From: Methanomassiliicoccales archaeon
Lineage (GTDB): Archaea > Thermoplasmatota > Thermoplasmata > RBG-16-68-12 > SOIM01
DNA: 48,650 nt
Direction of reading: 5' to 3'
Assembly: GCA_030593885.1 (NCBI GenBank)
Contig: JAUVGH010000015.1
Span: 1-48,650 of the forward strand
Under the pieces are notes generated by a model. The model had not been told where the DNA came from. It worked only from the letters and a program-made list of their open reading frames with translations, and did no database searches. A program made the translations under genes and the position numbers. How positions within the stretch are numbered: the first letter of the stretch is position 1; each line of letters opens with the position of its first letter. This document shows positions 8,127 to 16,226 of the stretch, one piece after another.

Positions 8127-11100
8127 CTAGAGCGGAGACCCACAAGATGTGCAGACGCTGATACCCTCGGGGTTCACCGTGCCGCAGTTGGGGCAGCTGA
8201 TCGGGCCACCCGCTGCCGCTTCTTCCTCAGCTGGAGCCTCTTCTGCAGGGGCTTCCTCTGCCGGAGCTTCTTCTTCCACCGGTGCTTCCTCGGCAGGGGC
8301 CGGCTCTTCCACGACCTCCTCTGGAGGTGCTTCCTCAACGACCTCCTCGGGCGGGGCTTCCTCGACGAACTCCTCTTCTGGAGGTGCCTCTTCTTCCACG
8401 AAGGCCTCTTCCTCGACGAATTCCTCCTCAGGCGGAAGCTCCTCCTCTTCTTCCAGAGGTGCCTCGGGTATCTCCTCTTCCGGCTTCTTCCTGGTCGCAA
8501 AGAATGCGATCAGGGCGACTATCACGATGATTATGATAATCAACAGAATCCAGACCCAGAGTTCGATTCCGCCGTCGTCGTCCGGCTTCTCCTCGACTGA
8601 GAATGTACCCGGTGTGGAGTCGCTGTTTGTAGCTTCGTCAGTTGCCGTTATTGTGTATGAGTAGCCACCAGTGTCCGTCAGTGCTGGGGTCGTGTAGGTG
8701 AACGTACCTGCGCTCAGTGTCATCACAGCGTTCGTTGCTATCGGTGTTCCGCCTGGTCCTGTGATCGTGATGACCACGGTGAGATCGTCTACTGGGAAAT
8801 TGTCAGTCACAGTCACAGTGATTGTCACTGTGTCACCCTCTTCTGGATCATCTGGTGCTACACTTGGTGTTCCGATTACCGGATCCTCTGTGTCAGGCGC
8901 AGTGGACGTAACCTCAATTGTCACGTGCTCCGTGCTTGTAATGTTCGCATTGCCCCACTCATCAGTGGCATAGACGTAGACGTCATAGGTTCCCACAGCC
9001 CAGCCCAATACATCTATTTCCACAGTGACATCTTCGACTGTTTCGTCGAATGCTCCGTCAACTGCGGTCATCAAAGTGCCTGGCCAAGTTGTAGCTCCTA
9101 TTGTATAGTTCGCGCCACCAACGTTACTCGCAGCTCCAGCCGTGTTTATGTCTGTTATAGTCGCTGTCACATTGACCGTCGTCCGTTTCCCCACTTGGAA
9201 GATTGTGGAATCAGATGCGACGCTTGAGATCTCGGGTGGATCGAGATCACCGGTGTCAGGTTGTACGGTGAGCGTGGCTTGTTCAGTCTCTAGGTAGTTG
9301 CAGTTCGGTATCACGTCACAAGCGTATATGTGCAAAGAGTAGGTATCATCTGGCCAGCCAGTCGTATCAAGGTCCACTGTCACCATCTCCATCCACGAGT
9401 CGAACGCACCGTCCTGGGCCGTCATTACATCTGTGTCATAGACGACTCCTGAACCGTCTCGTACCAGATAGCTGGCATTCAGAATGTTGCTTGGTCCCGT
9501 GGTTGTATCATCAACATCTCCTGTGAAGGTGACCGTTGTGCCCTCAGGCACAGTCTTTGCAGATTGGGTATCCACAGCCAGGTTCGAAAGCAGAGGAGCT
9601 TCGGTGTCCACATCGACGATGGTCAGCTGCATATTACAGTCGCCAAGCATATTGTCGTTTCCTAGCACATCGCTACCGTAGACACAGATTGTGTAGGGAC
9701 CTCCCACGACATAGGGTGGAGTGCCCGTTATTACAATATCGACGGTCACGCCCTCACTGGGGCTGTTAAATGCACCATCTGCTGCATTCATTGGACCCAC
9801 TATTGTGCCTTCAAAGCTGAAAGACGCATTGGCGATATTCGAGTTACCGGAGAATGCATCATCGACATCGGCAGTGAGAGTGGTCGTGGATCCAACAAGG
9901 ACGGTGTGCAAAGTGGGAATAGTGTCCAGTCTTAGGTTCGTGACTGATGGTGGACTTCCATCGATATTGATAGTTGCGCAGTACAATCCACCAGTGACGT
10001 GATTGTTCGTAGGAACTGCGGTATCCCAGGCGTCAGCGATGCAGATCAAGTATGAACCGTCTGCCCAGCCAGTCGTGTCAATGATTGCCTCCGCAGTCTC
10101 GTTTGGTGTATCAAAACCCCCAACTTGAGCTGTCATGGCAACATCCGGTCCTAGATTGACATCATACATCGCTCCTCCGATGTTGCTGTTGCCTTTCGCG
10201 GAATCATCTATGATGGCCGTGAAAGTTACCATAGTACCAGGAACCACTGTTGTCTGTACCATTCCGTCAACCAACGGCGAGTAGACATCTGGTGCGAAGA
10301 TGTCGTTGACTGTAACGGTCACCGTGGCAGCTGGACCAAGAGTGCATGTGTCGTTGTAGTTCGGCACAATGTCCCAACCTCTCACGTATATGTCGTAGAC
10401 ACCCGAAAGCAGCGTTGTATCGATGACATCGATCCCCACTTCGGTGGGGGAGTCCCATGCGCCGTCTTGTGGCGTCGTTGCATTTCCCGGCCATGTACAA
10501 ATATTGGCCTTCCATTCCGCTCCACCGATATTCGAGCCTCCGGTGTTGGTTTCGTCAATTGTGGTTGTAAGTGATACCATTGCGCCCGGAGCTACTACTA
10601 GATTGGATACGCCGTCGAGTAAAACCGATGGGATCTCAGGTCCAATCACGTCCCCAACATCAGGGTCGCAGATCTCCGCCGTCGAGTTTGTCATCCCCAT
10701 TACATCGGTGGCAGATATGACATAGCACCAGTCCATACCAACAGGCATGACCGTCTGGTAGGCATAGATCGCTCCACCAAGTGGATGGACGTAATCCCCG
10801 GGTGCGCCCACGTCGTTCACCCATGCCATTACGAAGGGCGATCCCGGCAGGGGTCCTGTCGACAAGCTGTAGATATCGATTGATGGTGAACCCATCTCGG
10901 GCCAATCATTGTTCGCGTCAGCGTACCAAACCTGCCATACGAAGTTTGTTGACGTATCTCCAATCAATGGACTCAGATATCCGAGTGGTCCTGGAATCCA
11001 CAATTGCGGCGGTTGATTCGGTGGTCCAACAAAGCCGCAGTCTATCCAGTCGAACATTGTATCCGTATCCACTCCAGGCGCGGTTCTTCTGTAACCATCG

Positions 11101-11933
11101 TCCGCAACGCAGTTAGCAAGATTGGGGTCCCAAACAGAACCCGCACCCTTGTCCAGTCCAATCGTGTCTCCACCAGAGACTTCCGTATCACCAATGTGAG
11201 GTCCCCACTCGATCTTGTCCATCACAACCGGATTCCCGGATGCAATGGTTCCCAGAGGATCCGTCCAAACAAGCTTCAGGTTGCTGTCAGCGTCCTGAAG
11301 AGTAACTGAATGTGGAACGGGACTCGTTCCCAACGGGGGCAGAACATCTGCCACCCCGAATCCCCAAATGCCGCCAGAACTGTCCTCGAGGTTCCAGTCC
11401 GCTGCCAGGTCCACATTGCTCGCTGCAGCCGGATTGTAAAGCTCCACCCAGTCTGAAACGTTCACAGGTGCAACCTGATTCAAGGTCACCATGTTCGGTT
11501 GGTTCGCAGACTGAACGATCAGGTTCATGGAAGTGTCCACAACACCATCGGTGTAGACCGGTGCGTTACTTGCTATATATGACTGTGGTTGTCCTGGTAC
11601 CATGACCCAGAAGATGATCGGTTCTCCGTTCACACCACCTTCTTTGGCCGTGTCGTTCGCAGTGTCCTCTCCGGATACGGTCAAGCTGTAGATGCTTCCA
11701 TCATACCCGCCTGTCCCGCCGAAGGTCGAGTCCTGTCCATACAAAGTTCCGTCTATCTCAGCGAACACTTCCGTATTGGGGGGTGCGTTCAACGCATTGA
11801 ACGTTATCGACCCGCTAAAGAAGTGCATGTTGGGCGGGGCTACCACAGGAACCGAGAAGATCCCCAGCATTCCAAGCCCACTCAATAGCACTACAAGTGC
11901 CCATATTCCGGCTGACATCTTTCTTCTTATCAT
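8127..11933 (-). CDS. Membrane-anchored surface protein: lamin-tail domain, five Ig-like repeats, TM helix, Glu-rich tail and cytoplasmic zinc ribbon
   Basis: 1268 aa, function unknown. The ATG at 11933 has a good ribosome-binding site (GAGAGGTGAT). Parts: signal peptide 1-32; beta domain; lamin-tail-like domain about 150-300 (DWVELYNPAAAS); five tandem repeats of about 116 aa from 430 to 1010, each with 'SNI(G/L)xA' and a later '(Q/V)DGAFD(S/E)' motif; a last cadherin/Big-like domain; a TM helix about 1122-1146; then about 95 residues dominated by Glu, Pro and Ala; and at the very end a CxxC-x10-CxxC zinc ribbon (C1247, C1250, C1261, C1264). The topology puts the zinc ribbon in the cytoplasm, so the protein may pass a surface signal or anchor a cytosolic partner (inference). 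It starts 23 bp after the 11957-15976 gene and is probably cotranscribed with it. Confidence 0.9.
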   Translation of the reverse strand: MIRRKMSAGIWALVVLLSGLGMLGIFSVPVVAPPNMHFFSGSITFNALNAPPNTEVFAEIDGTLYGQDSTFGGTGGYDGSIYSLTVSGEDTANDTAKEGGVNGEPIIFWVMVPGQPQSYIASNAPVYTDGVVDTSMNLIVQSANQPNMVTLNQVAPVNVSDWVELYNPAAASNVDLAADWNLEDSSGGIWGFGVADVLPPLGTSPVPHSVTLQDADSNLKLVWTDPLGTIASGNPVVMDKIEWGPHIGDTEVSGGDTIGLDKGAGSVWDPNLANCVADDGYRRTAPGVDTDTMFDWIDCGFVGPPNQPPQLWIPGPLGYLSPLIGDTSTNFVWQVWYADANNDWPEMGSPSIDIYSLSTGPLPGSPFVMAWVNDVGAPGDYVHPLGGAIYAYQTVMPVGMDWCYVISATDVMGMTNSTAEICDPDVGDVIGPEIPSVLLDGVSNLVVAPGAMVSLTTTIDETNTGGSNIGGAEWKANICTWPGNATTPQDGAWDSPTEVGIDVIDTTLLSGVYDIYVRGWDIVPNYNDTCTLGPAATVTVTVNDIFAPDVYSPLVDGMVQTTVVPGTMVTFTAIIDDSAKGNSNIGGAMYDVNLGPDVAMTAQVGGFDTPNETAEAIIDTTGWADGSYLICIADAWDTAVPTNNHVTGGLYCATINIDGSPPSVTNLRLDTIPTLHTVLVGSTTTLTADVDDAFSGNSNIANASFSFEGTIVGPMNAADGAFNSPSEGVTVDIVITGTPPYVVGGPYTICVYGSDVLGNDNMLGDCNMQLTIVDVDTEAPLLSNLAVDTQSAKTVPEGTTVTFTGDVDDTTTGPSNILNASYLVRDGSGVVYDTDVMTAQDGAFDSWMEMVTVDLDTTGWPDDTYSLHIYACDVIPNCNYLETEQATLTVQPDTGDLDPPEISSVASDSTIFQVGKRTTVNVTATITDINTAGAASNVGGANYTIGATTWPGTLMTAVDGAFDETVEDVTVEIDVLGWAVGTYDVYVYATDEWGNANITSTEHVTIEVTSTAPDTEDPVIGTPSVAPDDPEEGDTVTITVTVTDNFPVDDLTVVITITGPGGTPIATNAVMTLSAGTFTYTTPALTDTGGYSYTITATDEATNSDSTPGTFSVEEKPDDDGGIELWVWILLIIIIIVIVALIAFFATRKKPEEEIPEAPLEEEEELPPEEEFVEEEAFVEEEAPPEEEFVEEAPPEEVVEEAPPEEVVEEPAPAEEAPVEEEAPAEEAPAEEAPAEEEAAAGGPISCPNCGTVNPEGISVCTSCGSPL

Positions 11934-11956
11934 GTCATATCACCTCTCTATCAACT

Positions 11957-14900
11957 TCACTCTCCAGGTACCGTCCAGGTACCGTTCGCACTCATCAGGA
12001 TCCAATATCCCTTTCCATTCTCGATGCTCTGGAGCGGCGAACCACCTGGATCGTTGGGGTCGAACCACTTCCAAGGCATCTTTCTGTCAGAGGGATCGTA
12101 GTACATCACTATGACGTACAATCCCGAAAGACCGTTATTATCCAGCACATCTGGCAGAGCGCCAGGAGCGTCCAACAGGTTGGGATATCCCACGAAGAAC
12201 CAGGAGTCCAGACCTATCGTCAGTGCGATCGGTGTGCTCGTCGGCACACGGCCCACAGTGATGAAGTCCAGGTTGTTCTTGTCGGATTCCACACGGATTC
12301 CCTGCATGTTGTCCACATCAGTAAGAGGACCTCCGATCGTCGGCACCCATGACAGCCAGGTCGCGGTGGCAGTATCGTAGACAGAGACCTTCCTGATGTC
12401 TCCGGAAATATCGCCGAACACGGCGCCCACAGTGGTATCATGAAGTTCGAAAGGTATGGAGATGTCGTTGGTTCCCTTGTGGAGCTGGTTGTAGAACTTG
12501 CCGACCTTGTTCGTGTTGGACTCGATCAGCAGACTTGTGACGTTTATCGCTCTCACGACGTAGAAGTAATTGTTCGCATCAGCGGCTTCATTGGGGTCGG
12601 GGTCGGTCCACGGCGGTGCAGGTGTCTGGTCGTACGGCACTCCGAAGTTGAACCCGTCCACGGTCATCGATCTGAAGACGTTGAACTGCACATCCGGCTC
12701 GGAACTGCCCGGGGTCCAATCGAGCTCCAGGTCGGGGCCGACAATTGCTATTTGCAGGTTCGTAGGAGGCGGTGGCGGTACCGACGGGAAACAGGTCTTG
12801 CCGGCTGCCCAAATCATTGCGTTGTAAAGGATCTGCTTGTCATCTACGTTCGATGACATTTCGTGGGCATTGGAGAGGTATATTCCTTTTCCCACGTCGT
12901 TGGCTACGATCGCGCCGGCCGAAGGTACAGGTGTTGAGTTACCAAGGTACTCGCCTCCAGGTAGCAGATTGGTTGCTGTCCATCCGGCTGGATCAGGTAC
13001 GAAACCTCCAGGAGTAGATGATATTCCGCTACCTGTCGTGAATGGATCAGCTATGTTGCAGAACACCGTGTGTCCTCCATCTATCTGCTGATAGTCAGTC
13101 ACTCCAGTAGTGTCACCGTATGACTCGCTACCGTCTATTCCGAACAGCGGCGCCAACTGATTGTGGTTGATCAGACTGAACGAATTCAGCACAGTTCCAG
13201 TTCCCATGATTCCATGGCCAGCGTTGACATAAGCCTGGATGGCCGTTATCTCCGCGTTTGTGAACTCGGATGTGGAAAGGCCTGTTGAGTTCGAAGAAGA
13301 GATCAGCAAGATGTCCGCGCTCGAATACGTCAGGTCCAATGTGGTGATGTCCTCCTTGTCCAGGTATGTGTAGTCGATGAGTATCTGGAACGAACCATAT
13401 GTTGCCCAGTTCGTGTTCAGATCATCCCACGGTGCCATTCCTGCGTTGTCAGTGCCCCATGAATCCAGGACCATGATGATGATAAGACTCTGATCGACAA
13501 CTTCAATGTTCTTGCACACCTCGTTGTTGGACGTGTCGGTCTCTCCCACTACCTGCATCACCTTCATGCAGATGTTGTATGTGCCAGGTGTTGCAGGCGG
13601 ATCCCAGATCAATGTGACTGGTGTGGTCATTCCAACCCCGAGCGTTGGAATGTTCGTCGAATCCACGACCGTACCATCCTCGGTCAGGACAACATCTATT
13701 CCTGCAGTGCTGTTGTCCTCAACAACGCTGGCCAGGTTCGCCAAAGTGGCAGTGATGTCCATCGTCGGCGTGGGTTTCACCCTGTCCGGTCCTATCAGAC
13801 CAGACATCGCCACATCATGAGCGACTATCTGATACTGGCTCCAGACCATCGAATTATAGAGGATCTGTTTATCCACCGCGTTGCCGAACCATTCGGGCAT
13901 CCATGATATGTATACCAGCCGCTTGTACTCGACCAATGCCACCGACAGTCCTGTTGACGTGGCCACATAGGTTCCGCCAAGGGTGCCCGGTCTCATGTCT
14001 GCCGCGTCCCATGTTCCATCGTCGTCAGGAACGCTTGAGTAGTTATTCCCAATCGTGAACGGATCTGCAGCCACACCCGTTAGAAGTTGGTGGCCTGCAC
14101 TCACGTGGTTAACGTCAACCTCCGATGGGTTGGTCTGATTGAAGGTCTGATTGACTATGCCGAACATGTCTAACAATGCGTCGTTATTTGGTATCGTGGA
14201 GTAGAACGTAGTACCAGTGGCAACCAGTCCGTGGCCTTCCACGGTGTACTTCTTGATAGCCGCTATCTCAGCGTAGGTGAGTTCAGACCATGCCTGTGCA
14301 AGGGCCAACCTTGCAGACAAGGAGACCACCAAGGTATCTGCTCCGGTGGCTGCAATGTCCGCGTAGGTGATCGATGTCTTGTTCAACAGGCTCCATTCTA
14401 TCTCAACCGGAGTTACACCATAAGTCTCCCAGTTCGTATTCAAGTCCATCCAGGATTGAATCACCGGACCGCTCTTGGTTCCCATCGAACGGACGATAGA
14501 GATCTTCTTTGATGGAACGTCTCTGACGCCTATCGTCTTGCAGACCTCGTTGTTCCCGAGGTTCGTCTCTCCCTGAACAGGCCATGCCTCGATGCACACG
14601 CTGTAGTCGCCGGTCGATCCGGGGACCCATATGAAGCTGACTGGCTGCGATCCGGATAGAGGTATTGAAGGGATGTTGTCCACCTGGACATATGCACCGT
14701 CTATCTTCAGCCACGCGTCGACGCCGTTCGTGTTGTTGTCCTCGGCCGACTGCCCAAGGTTGTAGATGGTGGCGTCAACATTCACATTGTCCGTCGGCAG
14801 CGCATAGTTGGGGGCGCTGAAGCCTCCGACGCTTACGTCGTTGGCCTCTTGCGCACCATATACGTAAAGCCTGTCAATGAGCCAACCTCTGAACAGGTTG

Positions 14901-15976
14901 TTCTGATTGTCTATCGTATCAAAATAGAACTTGAATCTAACCGTCTTACCCGCATACACTCCCAGATCGAAATACTCCTTCGTCCAGTTGTCGGTGCCCG
15001 TTGTTATCCAGAGTCTCTGTTCCACCCAGATCCCCGGGTTCGACGTGTCCTCAACGAGGAACCTGGCCAGGTCGAAATTCATGAAGTTCTCGGTTCGGAG
15101 GTCGTGCCACAAGCTCATTGCTGGGTCGCTGTATCCGGACAGGTCAATGTTGCCGGAAGTTAGGTTACCATAGTTCCTCAAACCCAGTGGTGGTGGACCG
15201 TAGAAGTAAGTGTTCACCAAGAACGGGTCGGGCTCAGTGATGTTCGCATACCACCATGCAGTCGAAGGACTCTCACTCACGTAGGACCAATACGTGTCCA
15301 TGTGCCAGAGAGGGCTCGGTCCTCCGCTGAAGGTCCAGCTACCCTGACCGCTTTCCATCTCGTCACTCCAGATAACGGTCTTCACGAGTGTCTCACCCGA
15401 GCTCGGAGTATTGATCGTCGGAGCGGGATCGGCACAGATAATCGCGGTCAACTCGATGCCGAAAGTAACGCCCTCGGTTCCGGCTGCAACGTCAATATAG
15501 ACTGTAATATACTTCGGATTGAAAGGTCCGACGCTGTATCCGCTGAAGGTCATGAGTTGCGGAAAAGATGGACTCATCACCGATGATAGAACGCCGTTGT
15601 TGCCCGTTTCCACTTCATTCCAATCCATATCCACTTCGCCATCAAGATCGTTGAAAAGAAAGATCTCTTCAATGTCAGCGTCAATGGCCGTTGAACCCGC
15701 CGTTAAATCGAACGTCATGCTCGTGACGCTCACAGCCTCATCCTGGGGCTGCAAAGTCAAATGTAGCGTCGTTATGTTGTTGTCCTGGGGGAACACTCCT
15801 TCGACAACAGCGGAGTTCGATCCAGTCACCACAAGGTCGACAACAGCCACGACGTTCGTCGAAGCGAACGCGAAGACGGCTGCGAACCCAGCGACCACCA
15901 TTACAACACAAACGATCGCAGATGAGGCTTTCTTAATATCCTTCTCACTACCAGAATGTTTGCTCAATAGCTTCAT
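11957..15976 (-). CDS. Secreted surface protein with MAM-like, CARDB and two LNTNW-type GATase1-like domains
   Basis: 1339 aa. The start is placed at the ATG at 15976, behind GGAGAGGAGG, rather than at the GTG ten codons upstream. Parts: signal peptide about 18-45; N-terminal beta domain related to those of 18643, 23249 and 30763; MAM/peptidase-M6-tail-like domain 200-373; CARDB 376-482; GATase1-like Rossmann domain 490-713 (signature DLNTNWETYG); CARDB 718-823; second GATase1-like domain 829-1057 (DLNTNWATYG); FN3 1070-1155; C-terminal domain 1162-1339 with 'WKWFDPNDPGGSP' and the final 'GTWTVPGE'. There is no C-terminal TM helix, so it is secreted or held at the surface by its C-terminal domain. 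It is the first gene of a two-gene unit with 8127-11933 and has two tandem promoters (16039-16186). No enzymatic active site was recognised. Confidence 0.9.
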   Translation of the reverse strand: MKLLSKHSGSEKDIKKASSAIVCVVMVVAGFAAVFAFASTNVVAVVDLVVTGSNSAVVEGVFPQDNNITTLHLTLQPQDEAVSVTSMTFDLTAGSTAIDADIEEIFLFNDLDGEVDMDWNEVETGNNGVLSSVMSPSFPQLMTFSGYSVGPFNPKYITVYIDVAAGTEGVTFGIELTAIICADPAPTINTPSSGETLVKTVIWSDEMESGQGSWTFSGGPSPLWHMDTYWSYVSESPSTAWWYANITEPDPFLVNTYFYGPPPLGLRNYGNLTSGNIDLSGYSDPAMSLWHDLRTENFMNFDLARFLVEDTSNPGIWVEQRLWITTGTDNWTKEYFDLGVYAGKTVRFKFYFDTIDNQNNLFRGWLIDRLYVYGAQEANDVSVGGFSAPNYALPTDNVNVDATIYNLGQSAEDNNTNGVDAWLKIDGAYVQVDNIPSIPLSGSQPVSFIWVPGSTGDYSVCIEAWPVQGETNLGNNEVCKTIGVRDVPSKKISIVRSMGTKSGPVIQSWMDLNTNWETYGVTPVEIEWSLLNKTSITYADIAATGADTLVVSLSARLALAQAWSELTYAEIAAIKKYTVEGHGLVATGTTFYSTIPNNDALLDMFGIVNQTFNQTNPSEVDVNHVSAGHQLLTGVAADPFTIGNNYSSVPDDDGTWDAADMRPGTLGGTYVATSTGLSVALVEYKRLVYISWMPEWFGNAVDKQILYNSMVWSQYQIVAHDVAMSGLIGPDRVKPTPTMDITATLANLASVVEDNSTAGIDVVLTEDGTVVDSTNIPTLGVGMTTPVTLIWDPPATPGTYNICMKVMQVVGETDTSNNEVCKNIEVVDQSLIIIMVLDSWGTDNAGMAPWDDLNTNWATYGSFQILIDYTYLDKEDITTLDLTYSSADILLISSSNSTGLSTSEFTNAEITAIQAYVNAGHGIMGTGTVLNSFSLINHNQLAPLFGIDGSESYGDTTGVTDYQQIDGGHTVFCNIADPFTTGSGISSTPGGFVPDPAGWTATNLLPGGEYLGNSTPVPSAGAIVANDVGKGIYLSNAHEMSSNVDDKQILYNAMIWAAGKTCFPSVPPPPPTNLQIAIVGPDLELDWTPGSSEPDVQFNVFRSMTVDGFNFGVPYDQTPAPPWTDPDPNEAADANNYFYVVRAINVTSLLIESNTNKVGKFYNQLHKGTNDISIPFELHDTTVGAVFGDISGDIRKVSVYDTATATWLSWVPTIGGPLTDVDNMQGIRVESDKNNLDFITVGRVPTSTPIALTIGLDSWFFVGYPNLLDAPGALPDVLDNNGLSGLYVIVMYYDPSDRKMPWKWFDPNDPGGSPLQSIENGKGYWILMSANGTWTVPGE

Positions 15977-16038
15977 GACCTCCTCTCCTAACCACAGTAA
16001 TGCCACTTACGGGGACTTTCGGGATTGTATCCATTTCA

Positions 16039-16070
16039 GATATAAAAAAATGTTGGAACAACGTTTTGAC
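16039..16070 (-). promoter_or_regulatory. Promoter of the 11957-15976 operon with 18-bp element, copy A
   Basis: In transcription order the 18-bp element GTCAAAACGTTGTTCCAA (16053-16070 on the plus strand as TTGGAACAACGTTTTGAC) is followed by the TATA box TTTTTTTATATC (16039-16050). Transcription would start near 16015, about 40 nt before the ATG. The element sits at the usual place of an activator or repressor site just upstream of BRE/TATA. Confidence 0.65.
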
Positions 16071-16091
16071 TCCATTACACCCAGACCTGGA

Positions 16092-16109
16092 GGCAATAAC
16101 GTTGTTGCC
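16092..16109. other. 18-bp near-perfect palindrome between two promoters
   Basis: GGCAATAACGTTGTTGCC pairs at 8 of 9 positions with no spacer. It lies between element copies A and B. Its form is that of an operator for a dimeric DNA-binding protein. No other copy was noticed in the window. Confidence 0.4.
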
Positions 16110-16156
16110 GTCTAGGGAAAGGATTTCTCTCACCGTTCTTTCAACCGTTCTTGTAA

Positions 16157-16186
16157 TATAATATAAAATTGGAACAATCTTTTGAC
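16157..16186 (-). promoter_or_regulatory. Second, upstream promoter with 18-bp element, copy B
   Basis: GTCAAAAGATTGTTCCAA (plus-strand TTGGAACAATCTTTTGAC at 16169-16186) is followed in transcription order by TTTTATATTATATT. It lies exactly 116 bp upstream of copy A, in the same orientation and with the same element-to-TATA arrangement. The flanks of B do not resemble those of A, which suggests that the element itself is under selection. Confidence 0.6.
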
Positions 16187-16226
16187 CGCGACCCCCTTTT
16201 CCGATGACTTCCCGAGGTCTTCGCCC

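Noticed and set aside
8149-8664. Ser/Ala/Gly-rich plus-strand ORF of 171 aa
   Set aside because: It is the complement of the Glu-rich tail and TM helix of the 8127 protein, low-complexity and without a start site.
8860-10645. Five tandem repeats considered as a DNA repeat array or CRISPR-like structure
   Set aside because: They are protein-level Ig-like repeats of about 116 aa with diverged nucleotide sequence and no short identical repeat with spacers.
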